Origin: JAYZQT01 sp036136335
GTDB taxonomy: Bacteria > Pseudomonadota > Alphaproteobacteria > MPNO01 > UBA830
Assembly (NCBI GenBank): GCA_036136335.1
Contig: JAYZQT010000062.1
Location: 1 to 56,133 of the forward strand
DNA: 56,133 bases
Reading direction: 5' to 3'
In this document: positions 42,908-52,202 of the stretch, in pieces
How positions within the stretch are numbered: position 1 is the stretch's first letter
Layout of the letters: each line of letters opens with the position of its first letter
Notes under the pieces: generated by a model
Told to the model about the DNA's origin: nothing
What the model saw: the letters and a program-made list of their open reading frames with translations, nothing else
Databases searched by the model: none
Position numbers and translations under genes: made by a program

Positions 42908-43984
42908 ATGCCGAATATCGTCGTGCAGGACGACAAAATACTCAGATCTTTGCAGGTTGTTCTCGATCCTGAGGTATCGGTGGAGAGGACGGCCGCTCTA
43001 TGTGACTACCTTTCTTTTGATATACCTGACCCAATGGCTTGGATTGAAGAACAGCGCGCAAAAGCGGCAACCATTTGGCCTCCCAAAATGCACATGATCG
43101 CGGACGAACAGGCGATGCTGCCACATTTGACCCATGCTAATGCTATCGTCACAGAAAGTCTGAAAGTGGGGGTTGAAGAGCTGGCACTTGCCAAGGATCT
43201 TAAGCTTGTGCAGAAGTTTGGTACCGATACGCGGAATATTGATCTCGACGCTTGCGAGCGGTCCGGTGTGGGTGTTCGAACACTGAAGAGGCGAGTGAAC
43301 GGCGTTGTAGCAGAACATGCTATTCTGCTGATGCTGGCGGTCGGGCGCAAACTGACAGAAACCAATGGTGCGCTTGATTTCACGTCCCTTGCCGCGCTTG
43401 GTTACAGCCCCCGGATGTTTGATCCGGATCATATTGCCGGGGCTAATTGGGCCCGTATAGATGGTCTGCGCAGCCTGCAGGGCGCTACCGTTGGGGCGCT
43501 CGGGCTTGGTGAGGTCGGGCGAGAGGTTGCATTGCGGGCCAACGCAATGGGTGCCAAAATTCTCTACCATCAGCGGACAAGGTTGCCGAAGGAAGCTGAA
43601 CAGCGGCATGGTGCAGTCTATGCATCCTACGATGTGCTGCTCCGGCAATCGGATTTTATAAGCATTCACCTGCCGCTGAACGAGACCACCGAAGGAATGG
43701 TAGATGTCCGCTCGTTTGCGCTCATGAAGCCCGGAGCAATCCTCGTCAATATTTCGAGAGCACACATCATTGAACGCGCGGCCCTCATAGCCGCGCTGGA
43801 TAGTGGCAGGCTCGGCGGTGCCGGCCTGGACGTACATTATGAAGAACCCGCGGCCCCCGACGAACCTCTTAAACAGTACAAAAATGTTGTTCTCAGCCCC
43901 CATGTTGCGGTGGCTCAGCGGCATCATAATTTGGCTGATACGGCGGAATTGATAAAAAATCTTATTGATGCGCTGGCCGGGTAG
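42908..43984 (+). CDS. D-isomer-specific 2-hydroxyacid dehydrogenase
   Basis: 358 residues of the D-2-hydroxyacid dehydrogenase family. The dinucleotide fold is GATVGALGLGEVGREVALRANAMG near 190, and the catalytic Arg, Glu and His lie in NISRAHIIERAAL, GLDVHYEEPAAP and LSPHVAVAQRHH. An Arg-containing loop after strand two (YHQRTRLPKEA) may favour NADP(H). It reduces 2-oxo acids or oxidises 2-hydroxy acids; the substrate is unknown. ATG at 42908 follows AGGGGGA with a rather wide spacing, and GTG at 42902 is an alternative. Confidence 0.87.
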   Translation: MPNIVVQDDKILRSLQVVLDPEVSVERTAALCDYLSFDIPDPMAWIEEQRAKAATIWPPKMHMIADEQAMLPHLTHANAIVTESLKVGVEELALAKDLKLVQKFGTDTRNIDLDACERSGVGVRTLKRRVNGVVAEHAILLMLAVGRKLTETNGALDFTSLAALGYSPRMFDPDHIAGANWARIDGLRSLQGATVGALGLGEVGREVALRANAMGAKILYHQRTRLPKEAEQRHGAVYASYDVLLRQSDFISIHLPLNETTEGMVDVRSFALMKPGAILVNISRAHIIERAALIAALDSGRLGGAGLDVHYEEPAAPDEPLKQYKNVVLSPHVAVAQRHHNLADTAELIKNLIDALAG

Positions 43985-44114
43985 CGATACGCCCGCCGAT
44001 TCAACCGAAAAAACCTCGCAGTATACTTACCGAGCGTTTTGCACTCCTGGATATCCTGCTTGGTCCGTTTGAGTTAGCATTGTCAGTGGATAATCTTTTC
44101 AGGGAAGGTAACCC

Positions 44115-45152
44115 ATGAAATTCGGGATTTTTGATCATGTTGACCGTTCGGGTCGCCCGCTCGCCGATCAGTTTGCGCAACGCGTGGATTACGTCGCTGC
44201 CGCTGACCGCATGGGTTTTTATTGCTATCACGTTGCCGAGCATCACGCGACACCCCTGAACATGGTTCCGGTTCCCGGCGTGTTCCTGGGGGCTGTTGCG
44301 CAGGCAACAAAGAATATCCGCCTCGGGCCACTGACATATCTCCTGCCACTCTACTCACCGTTGCGTTTGCTTGAAGAAATCGGAATTTTTGACCATCTGT
44401 CAAAAGGCCGCATGGAAATTGGTGTTGGTCGCGGCGTGTCCCCATTCGAATTGAACTATCACAACTACGATCCAGATACGGCACGGGCGGTATATGAGGA
44501 AGCACTAGAAATACTTATGGCAGGAATGACATCTGACCGGCTGAACTATGAAGGAGAGCACTTTACATACAGGGATGTGCCAATGGAACTTCGGCCATTA
44601 CAGGCTCCCCACCCTCCTCTCTGGTATCCGTCTTCCAATACCGCCGGAAGTGCATATGCCGGCTCAAAGGGCTTTAACTACTGCACGCTCGGTGGAGTTG
44701 AAGGCGCAAAAGAAAACATCGCAGCATTTCGCGACGAGTTTTCCGGCGCAAACGGCCCCCTTGGCCCGGACCGTCCATTTGATGGCGGTGTCGCAATCGG
44801 TATCAGCCGGCAAGTTACAGTTGCAGATACCGATGCAAGGGCGTTGGAAATTGCGGGCCCGGCCTACAGGGTCTGGCATGACAGCCTGACAAAACTTTGG
44901 CGGGAAAACCAGGTAGAGGGACCGGTGTTCGCGCGAAATGCCGTCGACTCTGTCGAAAAGGCCATGGCTGGCGGTGCCCACATTGCGGGCTCACCCGCAA
45001 CCGTGCGCGACCTGCTTGGTGAACAGATTGAGGCGCTAGGTGTGAACTACATGATCATCGCCTTTAACATTGGCAGTATGAAGCATGAAGATTCCGTCCG
45101 GTCTCTAACAATGTTCGCTAAAGAGGTCATGCCTGCACTCGAAAAGTTATAA
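44115..45152 (+). CDS. LLM-class flavin-dependent oxidoreductase
   Basis: 345 residues, alkanal-monooxygenase type. MKFGIFDHVDRSGRPLADQFAQRVDYV then FYCYHVAEHHATPLNMVPVPGVFLGAVAQAT is the classical luciferase-like N-terminus with the catalytic-site His pair, and the family core ends in DHLSKGRMEIGVGRGVSPFEL. It needs reduced flavin and oxygen. It differs in subgroup from the LLM enzyme at 5.7 kb. A GGAAGG site precedes the ATG. The 2OG oxygenase gene follows after 14 bases, so the two oxygenases probably act in one pathway. Confidence 0.87.
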   Translation: MKFGIFDHVDRSGRPLADQFAQRVDYVAAADRMGFYCYHVAEHHATPLNMVPVPGVFLGAVAQATKNIRLGPLTYLLPLYSPLRLLEEIGIFDHLSKGRMEIGVGRGVSPFELNYHNYDPDTARAVYEEALEILMAGMTSDRLNYEGEHFTYRDVPMELRPLQAPHPPLWYPSSNTAGSAYAGSKGFNYCTLGGVEGAKENIAAFRDEFSGANGPLGPDRPFDGGVAIGISRQVTVADTDARALEIAGPAYRVWHDSLTKLWRENQVEGPVFARNAVDSVEKAMAGGAHIAGSPATVRDLLGEQIEALGVNYMIIAFNIGSMKHEDSVRSLTMFAKEVMPALEKL

Positions 45153-45166
45153 TCATAGCAGTAGGC

Positions 45167-46009
45167 TTGGAGTTACACTTGGAGAAGAAATTGCAAACCG
45201 GTAAGGGCCCCCACTCCCCGATATGGAAAACGCATGATGAACCGCCGTTGACGCGGGACGCGTTGGAGGCGCTTTGCGCTTTTGAAATTCCCTGCATCAG
45301 GATCGTGGGTTTTGCGACGGATGGGGAATGTGGCGATTTGGTCGCGGCTATGGATAAGATCGGCCTGCACAAGACTTACAAGGTGCCCGGTCTGGCAAAT
45401 CCGCCGAGATATGTTGGATTGGCGCAATTTGAAAAGCGCAAGGCCCGGAAAGAGGACTACTTTGCGGAAGTAGAACAGGCTTGGAATGAATATGATGCGG
45501 TTCTGGATCAAATATCATGGAATCCATTCGAGCGCATGTGGTCGATCATTCGAGATCTCTATCCGGAAAATACCGTGACCCTTGCTGAGGAGCCAGGCTT
45601 TGGCCGTTACTACGCTGGTATAATCCGCGACACCAGCGGCGGAGGTACGCTGCACGCCGACGTTACGATGTACAGTGCCCGCAGTTATGCCATCAGCGCA
45701 GTAATAAACCAACTAAGCTGGAATCTGTTTTGCAGCGAGGTCGTTGGTGAAGGCGGAAAGACGACCCTACATAACCGGCCGTACCGGGTTGATGAGAAAA
45801 CCCAACATGAAATAGAAATTGAAGGTTTCGACCGGTCTTACGTGGAGGGTGCGCAGACCCACGAATACGCACCTGTCAAAGGTGATGTCGTATTATTTAA
45901 TTCGCACAATCCCCACGAATGGACGGCGATCGAGAACGGGGGACGCCGGATGGGGGTTAGTACCTATATCGGACGGCTCCCGGATGGGAACTTCATCTAC
46001 TGGTCGTGA
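45167..46009 (+). CDS. Putative Fe(II)/2OG-type dioxygenase of unknown function
   Basis: 280 residues with a double-stranded beta-helix iron site: HADVTMYS gives HxD near 165, FNSHNPHEW gives the distal His near 250, and GRRMGVSTYIGR supplies a likely 2-oxoglutarate Arg. Outside these motifs I recognise no family. The start is uncertain: TTG at 45167 is listed, but TTG at 45191 has GGAG six bases upstream and may be used. It sits 14 bases after the LLM gene and shares that operon. Confidence 0.68.
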   Translation: MELHLEKKLQTGKGPHSPIWKTHDEPPLTRDALEALCAFEIPCIRIVGFATDGECGDLVAAMDKIGLHKTYKVPGLANPPRYVGLAQFEKRKARKEDYFAEVEQAWNEYDAVLDQISWNPFERMWSIIRDLYPENTVTLAEEPGFGRYYAGIIRDTSGGGTLHADVTMYSARSYAISAVINQLSWNLFCSEVVGEGGKTTLHNRPYRVDEKTQHEIEIEGFDRSYVEGAQTHEYAPVKGDVVLFNSHNPHEWTAIENGGRRMGVSTYIGRLPDGNFIYWS

Positions 46010-46084
46010 CAGGCAATGGGTGCAGCCGGACGAGCACCTAGGTTCGGACGGGGATGCAAGCCAGACTTCCTGAGGAAATGCCTT

Positions 46085-46666
46085 CTAGTCCGTTAAAAGT
46101 GGTTTTATTGCGTCCCGAAACTCGCGACGACGATCAGCACTGTGAAGCCATTCGTAATCGTAGTGCAACGGAGGGGCATTGCCGGCCTCTACCTTCAGCG
46201 CAGCAAAGCACGGCCCAGGTGATGACAGAATCTCCGGCAACTGTGCAGAAAACTGATTCAGGCCCTCGTAGGTAGCTGTGCGCGCATAGCCAGCTGCCCG
46301 CGCCAATCCGGCAAAATCCACCTTACCCTGCGAAGGGATCGGATGACCCCCGTTAGCTTCGTAGGTTCCGTTTTCAATCACAAAATGTACAAGATTTTCG
46401 GGTGCCGCGCTGGCAATGGTTGTAAGCGCAGACATGTTCATCAACAGACTTCCATCGCCATCCAACACTATGATTTTCTGGTCAGGCAGGCCGATTGCAA
46501 GACCCAGGCCGTGGGAAGATGCCTGCCCCATTGCACCCACGCTTACAAAATTAAGCGGGTTTGGATCTACCCGATGCCATTCGAACGCGGACGTGTAGGT
46601 GGCGACGACGACAGCGCCATTTCGGACAGCCGCTATCTTTTCAAAACAGGCCATGCGCTGCATCAT
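46085..46666 (-). CDS. ComE-type TPP-binding subunit (2-oxo acid decarboxylase)
   Basis: 193 residues forming a PP domain. GDG at 70-72 and Asn99 in FVIENGTYEANG match the thiamine-diphosphate motif, and AMGQASSHGLGLAIGLPDQKIIVLDGDGSLLMNMSALTTIA is typical of sulfopyruvate and phosphonopyruvate decarboxylase beta parts. It begins inside an ATGA overlap with the ComD-type gene, so both subunits are made together. Substrate unknown; sulfopyruvate and phosphonopyruvate are the known family substrates. A fused, permuted relative lies at 11349-12506. Confidence 0.85.
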   Translation of the reverse strand: MMQRMACFEKIAAVRNGAVVVATYTSAFEWHRVDPNPLNFVSVGAMGQASSHGLGLAIGLPDQKIIVLDGDGSLLMNMSALTTIASAAPENLVHFVIENGTYEANGGHPIPSQGKVDFAGLARAAGYARTATYEGLNQFSAQLPEILSSPGPCFAALKVEAGNAPPLHYDYEWLHSADRRREFRDAIKPLLTD

Positions 46667-47175
46667 TGCTCTACGCTCCTGCCTATCAGCGCTACGACGG
46701 GCCGGGACGTCTGGTATGCCTGATCAATAGCGGGTGGAAGGTTTTGCACATCCTCCGGTCCCTCAATAAGAAGATGGTCTATTTCCATCGCATCGAGAAC
46801 GGGCTCGATTATGCGAACGCCGAAGCTCTTCGAATCGCTGGGCGACATGTTGGCCTCCTTGCCCAGTAGGCCAACGATCATGCAGACGGGCTGATTGTAA
46901 TCGCAACCGACTGCACGGATGTTGTTCAGCGAATCCATAAGACCGGTTTGCTGCATCAACAGTACTGCGCGTTTCTCACAGTATGCGAGGGCCGCGCAGA
47001 TGGAGACGCCCTCATCTTCTTTGCTAAGCCTTATTAAATTAAGATCCCCGTCCTGCGATAACGGCCATAACAGGCCGTCACTTGTGGTGATATCCGGTAA
47101 CGCTGCGACATGCCGGACACCCGCTTCCTTTAGCGCCTCTATTATCTCCGTTCCTCGGGGTCCCTTGGCGGTCAT
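46663..47175 (-). CDS. ComD-type PYR subunit (2-oxo acid decarboxylase)
   Basis: 170 residues forming the PYR domain: IIEALKEAGVRHVAALPDITTSDGLL, Glu55 in SKEDEGVSICAALAY (activating glutamate) and RAVLLMQQTGLMDSLNNIRAVG. It pairs with the PP subunit encoded immediately downstream with a four-base overlap. It starts four bases after the hydrolase stop, so hydrolase, PYR and PP genes form one operon. Confidence 0.85.
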   Translation of the reverse strand: MTAKGPRGTEIIEALKEAGVRHVAALPDITTSDGLLWPLSQDGDLNLIRLSKEDEGVSICAALAYCEKRAVLLMQQTGLMDSLNNIRAVGCDYNQPVCMIVGLLGKEANMSPSDSKSFGVRIIEPVLDAMEIDHLLIEGPEDVQNLPPAIDQAYQTSRPVVALIGRSVEQ

Positions 47176-47179
47176 TGGC

Positions 47180-47980
47180 TTAAGCGGTCACGTCAAATTC
47201 ACTCAGAAACGCAGACAATGCAGCGTTTACTGCATCAGGGTTCTCGATGTTGGAAATGTGGCCAGCGGCTTCGATGACAACGTGGCGACAGTTCGGGATC
47301 TGGGCTGCCGCCCGGGCAAGGATATCTGGTGGTGCACCCTTGTCTTGTGCACCACCGATAATCAGTGTTGGTACCGCAATGTCACTAAGGTGCGCGCCGA
47401 ATGCGAGGCGTTTAAGAGCCTCACAACACCCTTCGTGCCCGATCGGGCTGGTCGATCGCAGCATAGCGCGCACCCTGTCAAGCGAAGGCGGGTTGGCTGC
47501 ACAGGTTTCTGGCGTGAACCAGCGGGTGATAGTTGGTTCTACGACGCCTTCCATACCCTCGGCACGCGCAGTATCAATTCGATACTGAAAGTATGCCGCA
47601 TAATCAGGCGGGGCGTCCGGCCGCGAATCGCATGCGGTGAGAGAAAGCAGCCGTTCGCCATGATTTTGCGCCATCCCGTAGCCAAGCATGCCACCGATGG
47701 ACAGGCCAACCCAGTGGGTTTGATTGATGTCAAAATGGTCTAGAAGCGCCAGGGCATCAACCATCAGATCGTCGAACGAATAGGGTCCGGGTGGTGCGTC
47801 GGATTTGCCGTGACCACGATTGTCATAGCGGAGGATACGGAACCGGTCTTGTAGCAGGGCAACCTGGTCATCCCAGAGTGAGAGATTATTACCTAGCGCA
47901 TGACAAAACGTTATCCATGGGGCGCCCTCCGAGCCCTCTATTTCGCAATTGAGCTCAAACTCGCCAACGCTGACTTTCAT
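47180..47980 (-). CDS. Alpha/beta hydrolase (3-oxoadipate enol-lactonase-like)
   Basis: 266 residues. The PcaD-like pattern has the oxyanion region TFCHALGNNLSLWDDQ, RYDNRGHGKSDAPPGPYSF, the nucleophile elbow GLSIGGMLGYGMA, the acid Asp in IGGAQDKGAPP and the His in AAGHISNIENP. ATG at 47980 (MKVSVGEFEL) is preferred over a GTG at 48004 because the family starts at this strand. It is a lactonase or esterase; the true substrate is unknown, and the coupling to a TPP decarboxylase pair suggests it acts in the same degradation route. Confidence 0.85.
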   Translation of the reverse strand: MKVSVGEFELNCEIEGSEGAPWITFCHALGNNLSLWDDQVALLQDRFRILRYDNRGHGKSDAPPGPYSFDDLMVDALALLDHFDINQTHWVGLSIGGMLGYGMAQNHGERLLSLTACDSRPDAPPDYAAYFQYRIDTARAEGMEGVVEPTITRWFTPETCAANPPSLDRVRAMLRSTSPIGHEGCCEALKRLAFGAHLSDIAVPTLIIGGAQDKGAPPDILARAAAQIPNCRHVVIEAAGHISNIENPDAVNAALSAFLSEFDVTA

Positions 47981-48054
47981 GCCCGTTCCAATTCCTGAAT
48001 TCACAGTAAGCTTCTAGTTATCAGCATACGGGCCTTCGGTACAGTCGTTGGGTT

Positions 48055-49890
48055 TTACACTGTGGGGTTGATGGCGGCGAGGAACGGTTTTGCAAAGTCA
48101 CGAAGTTTAGAAACACCAACACCATGAATTTCGCCGAATTCATCAACATCTGCCGGTTTGCGAACCGCCATGTCTATCAGCGAGCGGTCCGGAAAGATAA
48201 CGTATGCTGGGACACCACGTTCCCTGGCGAGATTCATCCGAAGTGTTCGCAGCGTCTTGAGCAGACCAGTATCGGCGTCGGGCAGACCGGCGTCTTTGGC
48301 AAGATCCCGGGTGCGGCGTCGGGAGGCCGGCGATTTTTTAAATCGGTCTTGGCGGTAACGAAAAACCTTTTCGCCTCGCATCAGTCCTTCACCGTCGGTC
48401 GTAATGTCCAGACCGCCATAGCCCTGGATGTCGAGCTTCAGTAATCCAGCGGCGACAAGCTGACGGATTATCGATTGCCATTCCTGTTTTCGCAATTCGG
48501 AACCCGTTCCGAAGGCGGAGATAGCATCATGGCGGGCTTTGGTGATTTTTTCGGTTGGTGTGCCGCGAAGTATGTCAATAATGTGAGCCGCGCCATAAAT
48601 CCGGCCTGACTGGTCAATGGCGCATAGTACTTTTTGACCAAATACCGAACCATCTAATGTTTCGACAGGGTCTCTACAAACGTCACAGTTCTGGCACGAA
48701 TCTGTCGTTTCTCCGAAATAGCTGAGTAGCGACCGACGGCGGCATTCCGGAGCCTCACAATAGCCAATCAGCGCATCCAGACGCTTGTGCTCGCGGCGTT
48801 TGCGTTCCTCACCCGCATCTTCGTTTTCTATAAACACACGGCGCATCCGGATGTCCTGAAGTCCATAAATCATATGGGCGTCGGCCCTTGCACCGTCGCG
48901 TCCTGCGCGGCCGATTTCCTGGTAATATGCCTCGATACTGGCGGGTAGATCCACGTGCAGGACAAAACGTACATCAGATTTGTCAATACCCATGCCAAAC
49001 GCGATCGTGGCGACGATGACGACCCCTGGATCCGTCATGAATCGGTTCTGATTGGCATTCCGGGCGAGCTTGTCCATGCCGGCATGATAGGGTAGGGCAT
49101 CTATCCCCTTTTTACGCAAATACTGTGCTGTTTCTTCGGCTTTTCTGCGGGACAGGCAGTAGACGATGCCGCTATCTCCCTCGTGTCGAGCGAGAAATGT
49201 GGTCATCTGGGTTTTCCAGTTTTCCTTCATTTCCACCGCGAGGCTAATATTAGGTCGGTCAAACCCCAGAACGACCACGTCCGTCTTGCCTGCGAATAGC
49301 CGGGCGACGATATCATCACGGGTAATTGAGTCCGCAGTGGCGGTTAAGGCAACGATGGGCACGCTTGGGAAGGCAGATTGTAATTTTGAGAGGTCTCCAT
49401 ATTCCGGTCGAAATGCGGGACCCCACTGCGAAATACAATGCGCCTCGTCAACGGCGAATAGCGTCAGGTCCAGTTTGTCCAGTGCGGAAAGCATTCGATC
49501 GGTCATCAACCTTTCGGGCGCCATATACAACAGGCGTGTGACGCCCGAGGCTGCCCGCTGCCATGCCGCGACGTTGTCCTTCCGCGATTTCGTTGAATTT
49601 ATTGTGTCCGCCGCAACGCCGGCCATCTGGAGTGCTGATACCTGGTCATGCATCAGTGCGACAAGGGGCGAAACGACAATAGTCAGTCCTCCAGCAATCA
49701 ACGCGGGTATCTGAAAACAGATCGATTTGCCAGAACCCGTTGGCATCACTGCCAGGATATTCTGGCCTGCAAGAAGTGCATCGATAACAGCTTCCTGGCC
49801 TGGCCTGAATGTATTGAACCCGAAAACGTCCTGAAGGACGCTGTATTTAAGATCCTTTTCATTCAACTCGGGTTTAGTGGCAGAATGCAT
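48055..49890 (-). CDS. recQ: ATP-dependent DNA helicase RecQ
   Basis: 611 residues, standard RecQ length. Helicase motifs: MPTGSGKSICFQIPA (motif I), VDEAHCISQWG (motif II with the RecQ aromatic-rich loop), ALTATAD (III), FDRPNISL (0-like linker), YHAGMDKLAR, and QEIGRAGRDG (VI). The RecQ-Ct zinc cysteines appear in YCEAPECRRRSLLSYFGE and CQNCDVC. An HRDC domain closes the protein (IFPDRSLIDMAVRKP). It unwinds DNA in recombination repair. It follows uup by 43 bases on the same strand. Confidence 0.96.
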   Translation of the reverse strand: MHSATKPELNEKDLKYSVLQDVFGFNTFRPGQEAVIDALLAGQNILAVMPTGSGKSICFQIPALIAGGLTIVVSPLVALMHDQVSALQMAGVAADTINSTKSRKDNVAAWQRAASGVTRLLYMAPERLMTDRMLSALDKLDLTLFAVDEAHCISQWGPAFRPEYGDLSKLQSAFPSVPIVALTATADSITRDDIVARLFAGKTDVVVLGFDRPNISLAVEMKENWKTQMTTFLARHEGDSGIVYCLSRRKAEETAQYLRKKGIDALPYHAGMDKLARNANQNRFMTDPGVVIVATIAFGMGIDKSDVRFVLHVDLPASIEAYYQEIGRAGRDGARADAHMIYGLQDIRMRRVFIENEDAGEERKRREHKRLDALIGYCEAPECRRRSLLSYFGETTDSCQNCDVCRDPVETLDGSVFGQKVLCAIDQSGRIYGAAHIIDILRGTPTEKITKARHDAISAFGTGSELRKQEWQSIIRQLVAAGLLKLDIQGYGGLDITTDGEGLMRGEKVFRYRQDRFKKSPASRRRTRDLAKDAGLPDADTGLLKTLRTLRMNLARERGVPAYVIFPDRSLIDMAVRKPADVDEFGEIHGVGVSKLRDFAKPFLAAINPTV

Positions 49891-49933
49891 CTGCGCATTC
49901 TACTTGGGCTGGATGATTCGGACGACGCCTGCG

Positions 49934-51748
49934 TTAACCGTTTTCGAGTTGATTCTGAAGCATTTCAAGCTCAAGCCACTTTTCCTCTGCTGCGGATAGG
50001 CCTCTTTTCGCATCCTGCAGGCCTTTTGCGGCATTTTCGAATGTTTTGGGGTCAGACTGAAACAGCCCGGGGTCCGCCAGAATGCTTTGATTATCGGCAA
50101 TCTGCTGCTGGAAATCTTCTATTTGGCCGGGCAGGGATTCGAGGGTGTGCTTGTCCCGGTATGTCAGTTTTGAAGTTCCTTGGGGTTTTGATGCCCTTGA
50201 CTTGGGTGCCTTGGAACCCTTGCCTGCCGGTGTTGCGGCAATATCGGTTTTACGGTCGAGGTCACTGCCCCGCTGAAGGATCATATCGCTGTACCCACCG
50301 GCATATTCGGTCCACTTGCCATCTCCGTCTGACGCAATAACCGAAGTAACCACGCGGTCGAGAAAATCGCGATCATGACTTACAAGCAAGACCGTACCCG
50401 CATACTCTGCCAGAAGTTCCTGCAACAGATCGAGGGTTTCGAGATCGAGGTCATTTGTCGGTTCATCAAGCACCAGCAGGTTGGACGGCTTCGCTAGGGC
50501 CCGGGCCAGCATGATCCGCCCGCGTTCACCACCTGACAGCACGTTTACCGGTGTCTGTGCCTGATTGGCAGTGAACAGAAAATCTTTCATATAACCGATC
50601 ACGTGGCGCGTTTCGCCATTGATTGTTACTTTGTCGCCCCCACCGGTCAACGCCGTTGCCAGTGTATCCGTTGGGTCTAGGCTTTGGCGTTCCTGATCCA
50701 GCTTTTCCAACTCCAGATTTTTGCCAAGCCGAATGGATCCATTGTCCGGTTCAAGTATTCCGGTAAGAATGTTTAGCAATGTTGTTTTCCCGACGCCGTT
50801 GGGACCCACTATCCCCACACGGTCCCCCCGGGCAATAAGCGTTGAAAAATCGCTTACAATTTGACGGTTTCCGTAGGATTTGGAGATGTTATTTGCGAGG
50901 CAAACCCTCTTGCCGGAGTTGTCGGCTGCGCTTGCGATCATATTTACATTGCCTGAAGGACCCCGTTCGCCCCGTCGTTTTCGGCGCAGTTTCTGCAGTG
51001 CACGCAATCGCCCCATATTACGTTTGCGCCGCGCTGTGACGCCTTTGTGTAGCCATTCAGTTTCAGCGGCAATCTTGCGATCCAGTTTGTGAAATTCAAC
51101 TTTCCGGTTCTGGAGGAAGGTTTCGCGCCATGGCTCAAAACTGGAAAACCCACGCTCTAGGCGGTGGGTTCTGCCCTGATTGATCCATACTGTCGTCTGG
51201 GAAAGTGTTTCGAGAAACTGCCGATCATGACTTATCAGAACAAGCGCCGACCGGATGTGCCTTAGTTCATTCTCCAGCCATTCGATGACTGGAAGATCGA
51301 GATGGTTGGTTGGTTCATCGAGAAGCAGGATATCCGGTTGAGGTGCCAGAGCCTGGGCCAAGGCACATCGTCGCGCTTCTCCGCCCGAAAGATGCTCCGG
51401 GTTTTCGGCGCCGGTCAGTCCGAGTTGTGCAATCAACCGCCTCGCACGTTGTACATCGTTGCCCTCCTCCAGTGCATCGAGAACATAGTCGAGGGTTGTC
51501 GCAAACCCGTCGAGGTCAGGCTCCTGCGGCAGAAAGCGCATAGTCGATCCGGGTTGCAGAAACCGTTCTCCATCGTCCGGATCAACCGCACCAGTCGCAA
51601 TTTTCATTAGTGTGGATTTACCTGACCCATTCCGTCCTACCAGGCAGATACGCTCGCCGGGTGACACCGAGAGGTCTGCGCCCTCGAACAACGGTATTCC
51701 ACCAAATGTAAGTTGAATATTTCGAAGCAGTAATAGGGGTGGGGTCAC
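49934..51748 (-). CDS. uup: ABC-F ATPase Uup
   Basis: 604 residues with two ABC domains and no membrane segments. First domain: GRNGSGKSTLMKIA, HLSGGEARRCALAQAL, ILLLDEPTNHLDLP. Second: GPNGVGKTTLLNIL, LSGGERGRIMLARAL, LLVLDEPTNDLD. The C-terminal coiled coil (KLTYRDKHTLESLPGQIEDFQQQI onward) is the Uup DNA-binding domain that separates Uup from EttA-type factors. Uup affects ribosome function and DNA repair/precise transposon excision. It starts at GTG (51748) and is cotranscribed with recQ. Confidence 0.92.
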   Translation of the reverse strand: MTPPLLLLRNIQLTFGGIPLFEGADLSVSPGERICLVGRNGSGKSTLMKIATGAVDPDDGERFLQPGSTMRFLPQEPDLDGFATTLDYVLDALEEGNDVQRARRLIAQLGLTGAENPEHLSGGEARRCALAQALAPQPDILLLDEPTNHLDLPVIEWLENELRHIRSALVLISHDRQFLETLSQTTVWINQGRTHRLERGFSSFEPWRETFLQNRKVEFHKLDRKIAAETEWLHKGVTARRKRNMGRLRALQKLRRKRRGERGPSGNVNMIASAADNSGKRVCLANNISKSYGNRQIVSDFSTLIARGDRVGIVGPNGVGKTTLLNILTGILEPDNGSIRLGKNLELEKLDQERQSLDPTDTLATALTGGGDKVTINGETRHVIGYMKDFLFTANQAQTPVNVLSGGERGRIMLARALAKPSNLLVLDEPTNDLDLETLDLLQELLAEYAGTVLLVSHDRDFLDRVVTSVIASDGDGKWTEYAGGYSDMILQRGSDLDRKTDIAATPAGKGSKAPKSRASKPQGTSKLTYRDKHTLESLPGQIEDFQQQIADNQSILADPGLFQSDPKTFENAAKGLQDAKRGLSAAEEKWLELEMLQNQLENG

Positions 51749-51827
51749 GGTCGTATCCCGACAGAATTAGGGTCAACCCTGTGTCCAACATACACTATGG
51801 TGCTGTCAAATGTGAAAAGGATACAAC

Positions 51828-52202
51828 ATGGAAATCAATATCCCCGAAATCGTTGCGGAAGTGACCGAGGCTTTTATGGCATATGAAAAAGCCCTGTTGG
51901 CAAATGATGTAGAAATGATTGATGTATTGTTCTGGAATGATGAAAAAACCCTGAGATATGGTCCGAACGGCACAGTAGTCAGCCACGCTGCGTTGTCCGC
52001 ATTCCGCCGGGGCCGGAATATTGGCGCGTGGGAACGAACGCTTAAGGACACCTGTATTGTGACCTTTGGCCGTGATTTTGCTGTTGCCAACACCGAATCA
52101 ACACGCCCCACCGCTGATGGGATCAGCCGCCAAAGTCAGACATGGGTAAGAACGCCGGAAGGCTGGCGTATAGTGTCCGCGCACGTTTCTGATCAGCCCT
52201 GA
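51828..52202 (+). CDS. HpxZ/AtzH-like (DUF3225) protein
   Basis: 124 residues of the NTF2-like DUF3225 family, which includes HpxZ (oxalurate route) and AtzH. The pattern is IPEIVAEVTEAFMAYEKALLANDVEMIDVLFWNDEKTLRYGPNG, then RTLKDTCIVTFGRDFAVANTE and SRQSQTWVRTPEGWRIVSAHVS. The usual amidase partner (AtzE/HpxY-type) is not adjacent; it is convergent with an EamA transporter, overlapping it by ten bases. A good AAAGGA site precedes the ATG. Role: probably an auxiliary subunit to an amidase encoded elsewhere. Confidence 0.8.
   Translation: MEINIPEIVAEVTEAFMAYEKALLANDVEMIDVLFWNDEKTLRYGPNGTVVSHAALSAFRRGRNIGAWERTLKDTCIVTFGRDFAVANTESTRPTADGISRQSQTWVRTPEGWRIVSAHVSDQP

Noticed and set aside
42998..43927. 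309-codon frame on the minus strand
   Set aside because: It is the antisense of the 2-hydroxyacid dehydrogenase gene with no recognisable domain.
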